The notes below the pieces were generated by a model. That model saw nothing but the letters and a program-made list of their open reading frames with translations, made no database searches and was not told the origin of the DNA. Source: Dorea_D hominis (GTDB lineage: Bacteria; Bacillota; Clostridia; Lachnospirales; Lachnospiraceae). Taken from it: DNA of 64,000 bases. A program made the position numbers and the translations under genes. This document shows positions 52,181 to 60,029 of the stretch, piece after piece. The stretch lies in assembly GCF_014287705.1 (NCBI RefSeq), contig NZ_JACOOY010000019.1:1-64000 (forward strand), written 5' to 3'. Numbering within the stretch: position 1 is the stretch's first letter; every line of letters starts with the position of its first letter.

Positions 52181-52720
52181 ATGACACGAAAATTATTTTC
52201 CAGAAAATATACAAAGCGGACACGTTTTACCCGACAGTGTATCGGAGAAGCGATTATTGCTCTTGTTTACAAAAAAGACTTTGATTCCATTACCATCTCC
52301 GACATTGTAAAAACTGCCGGCGTATCCCGCATGACTTTTTACCACTATTTCAAAGATAAAACCGAAGCTCTCGGCAACTATCTGCAGGAAGTCATTGACG
52401 GTTATCAGGAAGTCTGCCCGAAAGACATTACCCTTGTCATGCTTCGCCGTGAGACATCGATCCGTCAGGCACTGCATTATTTTGATCAGTACACTTCTCT
52501 GTTTCTGACATTGGAAAAAGCCGGTTTGTACTCCCTTATGATTAATGCCATCAATGACTATATGCGTATTTATGTCGCTCCTTATTACTCCGGTTCTATC
52601 TATGAACTGTATTTTTACGCAGGTGCACTTTTAAATACATTCATCGAATGGGAAAAAGGAAAAAAGAAAGAACCTGTCGATGAAATCGTACAGATTCTTC
52701 TTTCTTTGACTACTGATTAA
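52181..52720 (+). CDS. TetR-family transcriptional regulator
   Basis: A 179-residue regulator with an N-terminal TetR helix-turn-helix (about 15-65; IGEAIIALVYKKDFDSITISDIVKTAGVSRMTFYHYFKDK) and a helical C-terminal domain of the DhaS/TetR_C type. It is divergent from the DegV gene across a near-perfect palindrome and ends with an 11-bp convergent overlap with the FAD protein gene. By context it probably represses degV and itself; fatty-acid-related effectors are plausible but not shown. Confidence 0.92.
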   Translation: MTRKLFSRKYTKRTRFTRQCIGEAIIALVYKKDFDSITISDIVKTAGVSRMTFYHYFKDKTEALGNYLQEVIDGYQEVCPKDITLVMLRRETSIRQALHYFDQYTSLFLTLEKAGLYSLMINAINDYMRIYVAPYYSGSIYELYFYAGALLNTFIEWEKGKKKEPVDEIVQILLSLTTD

Positions 52721-54104
52721 GGATACAGCGCGCTACCCACAGACCATTCGCAGATGCCTGCTGCAGTCCTCTTGTAATGGAAGCACCGTCTCCCATCGCA
52801 CGTAATCCTTTGATGCTGGTCTCAAAATCCTGTCCAACTACAACTTTATTGGAATAGAACTTCACTTCCACGCCATACAGCAATGTCTCATCCGACGCAA
52901 TACCCGGTGTTACTTTATCAAGTGCCTGGATCATCTCGTCAATCGCAACCATGATTCTGTGTGGAAATACCAGTGACAGGTCTCCCGGCACTGCATCTTT
53001 CAGTGTCGGCGTAATATTGTTACGGTGAAGACGCTCTTCTGTTGTTCTTCTTCCCCTGCGGAAATCTCCGTATCTCTGTAACAGGATCTTACCGTCACTT
53101 AACATATTGCCAAGCTGTGCGATATGTTTACCATATTCGATTGGTGATTTAAACGGCTCTGTAAAATTCTTGGATACAAGAAGTGCAAAGTTCGTATTCT
53201 TTGTCTTCATATCTTTTGATTTATAAGCATGTCCGTTTACAACGGCAAGCCCGTCATCATAATATTCTGTCGCAACTTCTCCTGACGGATTCGTACAGAA
53301 TACACGCACTTTATCATCAAAGGTTGGTGTATAGTATACAAGCTTTGCTTCATACAGTTTCTCATTAAGTTCCTTCATGATCTCATCACGCACTTCCACA
53401 CGAACACCGACATCTACTGTACCATTCTTGGTATCGATGCCATGTTCCTTACAGATATGTGAAAACCACTCAGAACCTTCACGACCGATTCCGGCTACAA
53501 TTTCCGGTGCATAGAACACCTCTCCCTGCTCCGTGAGCACGCCTTTTGCAACGCCATCTTCTACCAGAATATTCTTCACCATTGTCATAAATTTTATCTC
53601 AACACCGCTCTTTATCAGATGTTCCTGCAGTCTTGTATAAATCTTATAACCTTCTTCCGTTCCCAGATGACGGATCGGACATTCGATCAGCTTCAGATTC
53701 GCACGGATTGCTTTAGTACGAATTGCTTCGATTGCCTCATAGTCTTCAATGCCGTATACCTTCTTATCTGCTCCGAATTTCAGATAAATATCATCTGCCT
53801 CATGAATCAGTTCTTCTGCTTTCTCATATCCTAAAATCTCCGGCAGTGTACCGCCGACATCCGGTGACAGCGATAATTTTCCATCGGAAAATGCTCCTGC
53901 TCCTGCAAATCCGGTTGTGATGGAACACGGCTGACATCCCACGCAGACTTTCGTCTTACGCTTCGGACACTGTCGCTTTTCTATAGATCTTCCTTTTTCC
54001 AGCATAAGGACTTTCAGATCCGGTTTCTGCCGCGTCAGTTCATAGGCGCAGAAAATTCCTGACGGACCTGCTCCTATAATAATTACATCATATTGATTAT
54101 TCAA
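52710..54104 (-). CDS. FAD-dependent NAD(P)-binding oxidoreductase
   Basis: A 464-residue flavoprotein of the FAD-dependent dehydrogenase (COG2509-like) group. N-terminal dinucleotide fold GAGPSGIFCAYEL (11-23); a cysteine-bearing stretch CPKRKTKVCVGCQPCSITTG; GGFAGAGAFSDGKLSLSP-like segment; and a C-terminal GDGASITRGLQQASANG motif that closes the FAD site. The substrate is unknown. It converges with the TetR gene, overlapping 11 bp, and lies downstream of the AICAR transformylase gene by 91 bp. Confidence 0.85.
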   Translation of the reverse strand: MNNQYDVIIIGAGPSGIFCAYELTRQKPDLKVLMLEKGRSIEKRQCPKRKTKVCVGCQPCSITTGFAGAGAFSDGKLSLSPDVGGTLPEILGYEKAEELIHEADDIYLKFGADKKVYGIEDYEAIEAIRTKAIRANLKLIECPIRHLGTEEGYKIYTRLQEHLIKSGVEIKFMTMVKNILVEDGVAKGVLTEQGEVFYAPEIVAGIGREGSEWFSHICKEHGIDTKNGTVDVGVRVEVRDEIMKELNEKLYEAKLVYYTPTFDDKVRVFCTNPSGEVATEYYDDGLAVVNGHAYKSKDMKTKNTNFALLVSKNFTEPFKSPIEYGKHIAQLGNMLSDGKILLQRYGDFRRGRRTTEERLHRNNITPTLKDAVPGDLSLVFPHRIMVAIDEMIQALDKVTPGIASDETLLYGVEVKFYSNKVVVGQDFETSIKGLRAMGDGASITRGLQQASANGLWVARCILNQ

Positions 54105-54151
54105 TCATTTTCACCTTCCTGGTTTTATATTCGTGCAACACTCCTGTGGCA

Positions 54152-54186
54152 CAGAACAAGCCGGTGAGAGCTCCCCGGCTGTTCTG
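54152..54186 (-). other. Hairpin between the AICAR transformylase and FAD genes
   Basis: CAGAACA-A-GCCGG (54152-54164) pairs with CCGGCTGTTCTG (54175-54186), 12 bp with one bulged base and a 10-base loop. On the minus strand it lies just after the transformylase stop, but no T tract follows, so it may stabilise a 3' end rather than terminate. Confidence 0.45.
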
Positions 54187-54195
54187 GTAATGGAT

Positions 54196-55374
54196 CTAGT
54201 GATGGAACAGACGAATGCCTGTAAACGACATTACCATATCATACTTGTTACATGTATCGATCACATTGTCGTCACGTACAGAACCACCCGGCTGTGCAAT
54301 GTATTTTACACCGCTCTTGTGGGCACGTTCAATATTATCCCCAAATGGGAAGAAGGCATCCGAACCAAGTGATACATCTGTCAGCTTATCCAGCCATTCT
54401 CTCTTCGCTTCTCTTGTAAATACTTCCGGTTTTTCTTTGAAAATATTCTCCCATGCCCCGTCAGCAAGTACATCCATATAATCTTCACCAATGTAAAGAT
54501 CGATCGCATTATCTCTGTCTGCACGGCGGATTCCATCTACAAACGGAAGATTCATTACCTGCGGAGACTGTCTTAACCACCAGTTATCTGCTTTCTGACC
54601 TGCCAGACGTGTGCAGTGGATACGTGACTGCTGTCCTGCTCCGATACCAATTGCCTGTCCGTCTTTGACAAAGCATACGGAATTTGACTGTGTATATTTC
54701 AGAGTGATCATAGAGATCGCAAGATCGATCTTTGCCTGCTCTGTCAGTTCTTTATTCTCAGTCACAATCTTAGCAAAGAAATCATCATCAATCTTTAATT
54801 CATTTCGTCCCTGCTCAAAAGTAATTCCAAATACTTCTTTGTGCTCCATCGGATCCGGTACATAATCCGGATCAATCTGGATAACATTGTAATTGCCTTT
54901 TTTCTTTGCTTTTAAAATCTCCAGTGCTTCCGGCTCATAGCCCGGTGCGATCACACCGTCTGACACTTCTCTCTTGATCAGCTTTGCAGTATCTACATCG
55001 CACACATCAGACAGCGAAATAAAATCACCGAAGGAAGACATACGGTCTGCTCCTCTTGCTCTTGCATAAGCACTTGCTAGCGGAGACAACTCTCCAAGAT
55101 CATCTACCCAGTAAATCTTAGCCAGTGTATCGCTCAGCGGAAGACCTACGGCAGCGCCTGCCGGTGATACATGTTTAAAAGAAGTTGCTGCCGGAAGTCC
55201 GGTTGCTTTCTTAAGCTCACTTACAAGCTGCCATCCATTAAACGCATCCAGGAAATTAATATATCCCGGACGTCCGTTTAACACTTGGATCGGCAGATCT
55301 TTTCCATTCTTCATATAGATCTTAGATGGTTTCTGATTCGGGTTACAACCATACTTTAATTCTAATTCTTTCAT
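54196..55374 (-). CDS. AICAR transformylase (stand-alone, PurH C-domain-like)
   Basis: Formyl transfer from 10-formyl-THF to AICAR, the ninth step of purine synthesis. In most bacteria this activity is fused to IMP cyclohydrolase in PurH (about 510 residues). Here the 392-residue protein has only the transformylase part; the N-terminal cyclohydrolase is absent. Recognisable segments are TSFKHVSPAGAAVG (catalytic K and H), SNSVCFVKDGQAIGIGAGQQSRIHC and ALGSDAFFPFGDNIERA. The next upstream gene encodes a separate IMP cyclohydrolase, so the two form a split PurH. Confidence 0.93.
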   Translation of the reverse strand: MKELELKYGCNPNQKPSKIYMKNGKDLPIQVLNGRPGYINFLDAFNGWQLVSELKKATGLPAATSFKHVSPAGAAVGLPLSDTLAKIYWVDDLGELSPLASAYARARGADRMSSFGDFISLSDVCDVDTAKLIKREVSDGVIAPGYEPEALEILKAKKKGNYNVIQIDPDYVPDPMEHKEVFGITFEQGRNELKIDDDFFAKIVTENKELTEQAKIDLAISMITLKYTQSNSVCFVKDGQAIGIGAGQQSRIHCTRLAGQKADNWWLRQSPQVMNLPFVDGIRRADRDNAIDLYIGEDYMDVLADGAWENIFKEKPEVFTREAKREWLDKLTDVSLGSDAFFPFGDNIERAHKSGVKYIAQPGGSVRDDNVIDTCNKYDMVMSFTGIRLFHH

Positions 55375-55427
55375 GTTTACACTCCTGACTTTTCATATGT
55401 GATTTCTATATTCTCTATATTCTGTTC

Positions 55428-56141
55428 TTACTGGTTCTTGTTGACAATTCTTGTCTCATACTCTCCTGTTTCGATATCAATATAACGTACAAATAAAGAT
55501 ACTTTATTGTCTTCATTCAGGCTGCTCCACAGAAGCTCTGTAAATGCATCGATTCCATCCGGGATCTGAACAAGCTTCGGCTCTCCCTCAAAGCTTGGCA
55601 GTGGATTGGCATCATGCTGGTATGTATGAATGAAATGTCCTTCTCCTGCTGCCGGATTCTCATATGCAAATGTATAGCGGTTACATCCGGAAGGATCACC
55701 ATTATTACTCTTAAGAATAGACATGGCATAGTTGTATTTTCCATTCTCAATATGCATAATACCGGAAATACGTGGTGTATAGTTCGGTCCGTCCGGTTCA
55801 AATTCACGGCTTCTCAATGACTGTTCGAATGTCATCTGCTTATCCATACCTTCATAGATCGTATCGGTCTGATCTCCGTTTGTAACGATCGTCTTATTCC
55901 CCAGTACACGAACCGGTGCATAGATGATCAGGCTCGGATCTGTCAGTTTCGCCGGATCAAATGCCTGCGTACGGATTCCCTGTCCGTCTTCTACAAACAC
56001 ACGGTTCCGGCTGTTCTCACTTCTTCCCATAATAAAATAGGCAGTTACAGCTTTACTTCCGTCTGCACTTCTGCCTATAACGATACCTCTTCCTGGATAG
56101 GAATTTTCTTTCAGTTCTTTTTCAATTGCTAACATTTCCAT
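55428..56141 (-). CDS. IMP cyclohydrolase, PurO type
   Basis: Closes the FAICAR ring to give IMP. The 237-residue protein (ATG at 56141, MEMLAIEKELKENSYPGRGI, with GGAGACG upstream) resembles the archaeal PurO fold rather than the N-terminal domain of bacterial PurH: SYPGRGIVIGRS near the N terminus, AVTAYFIMGRSENSRNRVF, GDQTDTIY and the C-terminal DIETGEYETRIVN. It lies 53 bp upstream of the AICAR transformylase gene. This pairing supplies the two activities of PurH by two unrelated-origin polypeptides. Confidence 0.9.
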   Translation of the reverse strand: MEMLAIEKELKENSYPGRGIVIGRSADGSKAVTAYFIMGRSENSRNRVFVEDGQGIRTQAFDPAKLTDPSLIIYAPVRVLGNKTIVTNGDQTDTIYEGMDKQMTFEQSLRSREFEPDGPNYTPRISGIMHIENGKYNYAMSILKSNNGDPSGCNRYTFAYENPAAGEGHFIHTYQHDANPLPSFEGEPKLVQIPDGIDAFTELLWSSLNEDNKVSLFVRYIDIETGEYETRIVNKNQ

Positions 56142-56385
56142 AAGAATACGTCTCCTTCTTCTGATTGGTTTTAAGCTGTGCATTCATTATATAAGAAATC
56201 TGGAATTGATACAAGTGTCAACAACCGAACTCTTTCTTTTGTTTGCTCTGAAAAACATTAATTTTGTTAAGATTATATTACAATTTTATTACATTTTTAT
56301 GCAATTTTTATCTTGTACGCAGAAATAAAAAAGAGTAAAATAAATGCGGTTTTAAAATCTATTCGCTAATCCAGGAGCAGATATT

Positions 56386-57501
56386 ATGGAATCAAAGAAC
56401 AGACAAAGAGATTATTTATTCGATAACTACAAAGTATTATTGATCATTCTGGTCATCATCGGACATTTTACCGAGCCATCCTATCGCAATAATGATTTTT
56501 TATATACTTTAAAATGGCTGATTGTGTCCTTTCATATGCCGGCATTCATTTTCATATCCGGCTATTTTTCCAAACGTGAACTGACTTTTGCAAAATTATT
56601 TCAAAAACTGGTTATTCCGTATTTGATTTATGAATTTATATATTATTTTTTCTATATTTATGTACTTCATAAAGAAACCAGCTTATATCTGTTATATCCG
56701 AAGTTCTCCCTTTGGTATATTTTGGCTTTATTTGCATGGAGAGCTGTCACACCGTATTTCAAAAAGCTTCCATACTATATGTTGCTTTCTGTCGGACTTG
56801 GGCTCTTGATCGGATGCAGTGATATGGCTGACAATTTTTTAAGCCTGCCGAGGATTCTTGTATTTTATCCATTTTTCCTCGCCGGAACTATATTTTCCAG
56901 AGATACTCTGAATACTCTCCGCACAAGAAAATGCCAGCTCTTTTCCGCATGTGTTATTGCAACATTTATTCTTTATTTGATTTTAGATGAAACACACACA
57001 GAATATTCGCCGAAAATTTTTTATGGCAGATACAATTATGATTTCTTAGGACAGACAAACGCCGAAGGAATCTTCTGCCGGTTATTCTGTTATGCAGTAA
57101 GCTTCATTCTTACATTTGCTATTTTTAGTCTTATCACAGACCGCCAGAATCTGCTTTCCTATATTGGAAGCCGGACAATGGCAATTTATCTGTTTCATGG
57201 ACTGACCTATTCTTATCTGAAAGAATGTACAACACTGCTGGATCATGTGGATACTCTGACAGAATCTCTCATTCTGCTCTTCTTCTGTACGGCTCTGGCA
57301 CTGCTGTTTTCTGCATTGCCATTCAGCAGACTGACCGGCTTGGTTTCCAATCTTCCTGCAGTACTTAAACTTTCCATACAACAGTTGGCTTTCCCGTTCC
57401 GTTTTCTTCCTGTGCATTATCTGGAAGTTTCCAATCCGGCACTGGAACCTGGAACGCTGCAGTTGTTTAGCTGTACCCTTTCCACTAACAGAGCAGATTA
57501 A
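56386..57501 (+). CDS. Acyltransferase-3-family membrane protein
   Basis: A 371-residue integral membrane acetyltransferase with about ten predicted helices. The family motif near the N terminus is RDYLFDNYKVLLIILVIIGH (catalytic His at the end), followed by FHMPAFIFISGYFSKRE. It resembles fucose-4-O-acetylase-like proteins, which acetylate sugars at the membrane surface. The C-terminal 50 residues are hydrophilic and atypical (LEVSNPALEPGTLQLFSCTL). It is a lone plus-strand gene with a bidirectional terminator after it. The sugar acceptor is unknown. Confidence 0.85.
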   Translation: MESKNRQRDYLFDNYKVLLIILVIIGHFTEPSYRNNDFLYTLKWLIVSFHMPAFIFISGYFSKRELTFAKLFQKLVIPYLIYEFIYYFFYIYVLHKETSLYLLYPKFSLWYILALFAWRAVTPYFKKLPYYMLLSVGLGLLIGCSDMADNFLSLPRILVFYPFFLAGTIFSRDTLNTLRTRKCQLFSACVIATFILYLILDETHTEYSPKIFYGRYNYDFLGQTNAEGIFCRLFCYAVSFILTFAIFSLITDRQNLLSYIGSRTMAIYLFHGLTYSYLKECTTLLDHVDTLTESLILLFFCTALALLFSALPFSRLTGLVSNLPAVLKLSIQQLAFPFRFLPVHYLEVSNPALEPGTLQLFSCTLSTNRAD

Positions 57502-57546
57502 AGACTTTCCTTCATTAGCGACGTACGCTGCCTGCCCCACTCATAT

Positions 57547-57583
57547 AAAAAGAAGACCTCTGTACTTCAGAAGTCTTCTTTTT
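57547..57583. terminator. Bidirectional terminator
   Basis: AAAAAGAAGAC (57547-57557) pairs with GTCTTCTTTTT (57573-57583); T-rich on both strands. It lies between the converging acyltransferase and DUF3841 genes. Confidence 0.85.
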
Positions 57584-57613
57584 ATGGTGATGACGTATAT
57601 TGTCTTTATACCT

Positions 57614-58225
57614 TTATCCTTCAATCAGATCTGTATCATCCGGAATCTCCTCTCCCGGATGAACGATTTTACGCACCCACTCTTTTCTGATTTCCCAGAT
57701 ATTGCCACAAACATTGAAGATCGTCCATTTATCAATCCGAAATGCTCTCTTCCAACTCTCCCGAATCTTTGCAACTTCTTCCGGATACATTCCTTTATAA
57801 CGTCCTTCAAAGAATTCAAAACTGTTGCTTACTCCGATCTCTTTCAGATGCTTCTTATAGGCCGCCGCATCTTTATCATTATTCGGCAGGTATATGCGGT
57901 TCAGTACATAATCCCATTTCACATCGTCAAAATAAATAACCTTATCTTCCGGTACTTCCAGTACATACACGACGGTTCCCGGAATCGGTTTTAAACAGTT
58001 ATCTTTGCTGATGGAACACCAGATCGGTGCATGCACATCTTCCGGCTTTGGAAGCATCTTCGCTGCTTCTTTTGTAAACCAGTCATAACTTTCCATAAAG
58101 AGTGGAGCAATATCTCCAAAATGCATCTCTACATATGCGCGGTGGTTGATAATTCTTCCATCCCGCTCAAGCTGCCTGAGTGTCTTATCGTTCTGTCTGG
58201 TATACAGTCTTATCATCTTCCCCAT
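57614..58225 (-). CDS. DUF3841-family protein
   Basis: A 203-residue soluble protein of the DUF3841 family: IRLYTRQNDKTLRQLERDG at the N terminus, MESYDWFTKEAAKMLPKPEDV, and PIWCSISKD followed by VYVLEVPEDKVIYFDDVKWDYVLN. Function unknown. The ATG is preceded by GGAGGAAATGTC. Stands alone between a terminator and the iron operon. Confidence 0.85.
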   Translation of the reverse strand: MGKMIRLYTRQNDKTLRQLERDGRIINHRAYVEMHFGDIAPLFMESYDWFTKEAAKMLPKPEDVHAPIWCSISKDNCLKPIPGTVVYVLEVPEDKVIYFDDVKWDYVLNRIYLPNNDKDAAAYKKHLKEIGVSNSFEFFEGRYKGMYPEEVAKIRESWKRAFRIDKWTIFNVCGNIWEIRKEWVRKIVHPGEEIPDDTDLIEG

Positions 58226-58316
58226 GACATTTCCTCCTTATCCGTCTGCAGATCACTTTATCCGCTCTTTCCTCTGGTTTTATTATAAAGCGTCAAGATA
58301 GAAATGTCATTTTCTT

Positions 58317-58682
58317 TTAGGAAAATTTTAATCCGTCCGGTTCATAACCGCTCTGCCAAATCGTGCTCATAATCTCATCTTCCGGCATTTTTTCCTTCAT
58401 ATGTATAACTGCCTGCGCTTTCGCAAGATCTACGACTGCATAAACACCTTCTTTTTCGTTAAATGCATTCTCAACTCTCTTTTTGCAATTAGAACAGGTC
58501 ATTCCACTGACTCCGACTGTACATGTGTACGGATAATGTGACACATTCTTATCTTTAACCTTAACCTTCTTCACATTATCTCCGCCACCGCCGCAACAGC
58601 CGTGTGCTGTTCGATTTATCATACTTCTGATTCCGACTATACAAATTACAACCAGAATCAGACAAATTACGATTGTTGCCAT
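58317..58682 (-). CDS. FeoB-associated Cys-rich membrane protein fused to an HMA domain
   Basis: 121 residues in two parts. Residues 1-45 are a FeoB-associated Cys-rich protein: one membrane helix (MATIVICLILVVICIVGIRS) then a Cys/Gly patch (HGCCGGGG). The rest (about 50-121) is a heavy-metal-associated domain with the metal loop GMTCSNCKKRVENAF. It would present a soluble metal-binding domain at the membrane next to FeoB. It ends the Cys-rich/Fur-family/fusion operon, 61 bp after the Fur-family gene. Such a fusion is unusual; normally the Cys-rich protein is about 45-70 residues alone. Confidence 0.85.
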   Translation of the reverse strand: MATIVICLILVVICIVGIRSMINRTAHGCCGGGGDNVKKVKVKDKNVSHYPYTCTVGVSGMTCSNCKKRVENAFNEKEGVYAVVDLAKAQAVIHMKEKMPEDEIMSTIWQSGYEPDGLKFS

Positions 58683-58743
58683 TGCAATTCCTTCCCATTG
58701 TCTTTTTTCTATATTACTGTCTCTTCTGGATCTGCTATGACTC

Positions 58744-59187
58744 TTACATGCAAGACTGCATCTCTACACTGCGGATCTTCTGATCATTCACATAGCCATA
58801 TGCTTTCAAGCCTGCCAAAATCACGCGATTCCATGTCTTTGCTGAAAAATGCTTTACTGTATTATCATCAAATTCCACCGTACATGCATCTTCACGGTCA
58901 CACTCTGCACCGCATGAGATCTTATACATGTTCTTCCTGCTGATAGCTCCGATCTCTTCCAGCTTATTTACCATACGATAAACCGTAGCCGTTCCAATAC
59001 CCGGGTCTACCTTGGATGCCCGATAATAAATCTCTTTGCAGCAGGAACACTCTTCTTCCAGAATCACATCCAGAAGCATCCGTCTCTGTTTGGTGATTCT
59101 GCACCCTTCCTCTCTCAGCCGCTTGATGATCATATCTTTCTGCATCTTCGTTCTCTGATAATTCTGATTGGAATTTTCGTATGCCAT
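58744..59187 (-). CDS. Fur-family regulator with atypical metal sites
   Basis: A 147-residue protein with the Fur winged helix (LREEGCRITKQRRMLLDVILEEE and GIGTATVYRMVNKLEEIGAIS). The dimerisation half is divergent: the His-rich HHHHH-type motif and the CxxC zinc pair near the C terminus are missing, and instead there are scattered cysteines (ECSCCKE, SCGAECDREDAC, and C146). It may still sense a metal through these. Start ATG preceded by GGGAGGAAGGTACCT. It is co-transcribed between a 45-residue Cys-rich protein and the HMA fusion, downstream of a promoter with a Fur-like box. Confidence 0.88.
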   Translation of the reverse strand: MAYENSNQNYQRTKMQKDMIIKRLREEGCRITKQRRMLLDVILEEECSCCKEIYYRASKVDPGIGTATVYRMVNKLEEIGAISRKNMYKISCGAECDREDACTVEFDDNTVKHFSAKTWNRVILAGLKAYGYVNDQKIRSVEMQSCM

Positions 59188-59205
59188 AGGTACCTTCCTC
59201 CCCGA

Positions 59206-59343
59206 TTAGTGACAATGTCCATTACAATGTTTACAATCACATCCACACTGTAATGATTTTCCGTTCTTTTTATCTTTAACCATACTTCTGATAATCAGTC
59301 CAACAACTGCAAGTACTACTGCTCCGACAATAAAAGTTGCCAT
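59206..59343 (-). CDS. FeoB-associated Cys-rich membrane protein
   Basis: A 45-residue protein: one membrane helix (MATFIVGAVVLAVVGLIIRS) and a short cytoplasmic tail with four cysteines and two histidines (QCGCDCKHCNGHCH). The N-terminal 22 residues match those of the HMA fusion (MAT..IRSM), so the two are paralogous. The ATG has a strong AGGAGGCGATCAT. These proteins accompany FeoB and are thought to assist iron handling. It begins the operon directly behind the palindrome-bearing promoter. Confidence 0.85.
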   Translation of the reverse strand: MATFIVGAVVLAVVGLIIRSMVKDKKNGKSLQCGCDCKHCNGHCH

Positions 59344-59359
59344 ATGATCGCCTCCTAAA

Positions 59360-59417
59360 TGATAAGTATTTTCATTTTTATAATAGTTAGTATATGCTAA
59401 CCATCATTGTCTGTCAA
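59360..59417 (-). promoter_or_regulatory. Iron-type promoter 1 with two overlapping operators
   Basis: On the minus strand TTGACA (59412-59417), 17 bp, TATACT (59389-59394). The -10 lies inside the palindrome GTTAGTATATGCTAAC (59386-59401), a DtxR-type candidate. A second box, TGATAAGTATTTTCA (59360-59374), a Fur-like inverted repeat, lies just downstream of the expected start of transcription, before the start codon at 59343. The same two boxes occur with the same spacing before feoA (62821-62877). Confidence 0.75.
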
Positions 59418-59436
59418 TATCATTATTGAATATTTT

Positions 59437-59493
59437 TTATCATTTTCTGATAATTATTGTTTCGTTGCTGACACTTTATTTCTGTGCTATAAT
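59437..59493 (+). promoter_or_regulatory. Promoter of the DtxR-family gene
   Basis: TTGCTG (59465-59470), 17 bp, TATAAT (59488-59493) with an extended TGC in front. An inverted repeat TTATCA-N5-TGATAA (59437-59453) lies immediately upstream and could be a further metal-responsive site. The palindrome of promoter 1 is not repeated here. Confidence 0.65.
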
Positions 59494-59544
59494 GAATTTA
59501 AATGTTGGAAACAAAAGATTTCATATGAAAAGAGGTGATCTGTA

Positions 59545-59910
59545 TTGGTTATAAGGGAATCTGCCGAAGACTATCTGGAAACGATCCTCGTTCTTCAAAA
59601 CCGTCTTGGCAATGTACGCTCGATCGACATTGCCCAGGAGTTATCCTACTCAAAGCCAAGCGTCAGCGTCGCTATGAAGAATCTGCGTGCTGACAATTAC
59701 ATTAAAGTAGACGAGAACGGACATATCCATCTGACAGGAAGTGGTCTGGAGATTGCAAACAAGATTTATGAACGTCATACTTTCCTTACCGGCTGGCTAA
59801 CATCCATCGGTGTCGATGCCGACATTGCTGTTGAAGATGCCTGCCGTATTGAACATGTAATAAGCGGACAAAGTTTTGAAGCGATTAAAAAATACATTGC
59901 AGAGCGTTAA
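59545..59910 (+). CDS. DtxR/MntR-family metal-dependent regulator
   Basis: A 121-residue regulator of the short MntR-like form (winged helix plus dimerisation domain, no SH3 domain). Start is TTG, with AGAGGTG seven bases upstream. Metal-ligand positions: D9, E12, H78, C100, E103 and H104. C100 is the DtxR/IdeR-type ligand (CRIEHV) rather than the MntR glutamate, which favours iron, while D9 is MntR-like. It lies divergently beside the iron-type promoter with the GTTAG..CTAAC palindrome and upstream of feoB, and is the natural candidate to bind all three palindromes. Confidence 0.9.
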   Translation: MVIRESAEDYLETILVLQNRLGNVRSIDIAQELSYSKPSVSVAMKNLRADNYIKVDENGHIHLTGSGLEIANKIYERHTFLTGWLTSIGVDADIAVEDACRIEHVISGQSFEAIKKYIAER

Positions 59911-59969
59911 AATAATGCGTTCGTCAAATGTTGCCATGCAAGCATGACACATTTCTCCGTCGCACTAAT

Positions 59970-60008
59970 AAAAAGCAGTTGACTCACTTAGAATCAACTG
60001 CTTTTTTT
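59970..60008. terminator. Bidirectional terminator of the DtxR-family and feoB genes
   Basis: AAAAGCAGTTGA (59971-59982) pairs with TCAACTGCTTTT (59994-60005), 11-base loop, with T run to 60008 and A run on the other side. It ends both convergent transcripts. Confidence 0.9.
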
Positions 60009-60029
60009 AGACGTATGTATACCTATGGC

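Noticed and set aside
54152..54186. Considered as intrinsic terminator of the AICAR transformylase gene
   Set aside because: No T tract follows the stem on the minus strand; left as an unassigned hairpin.
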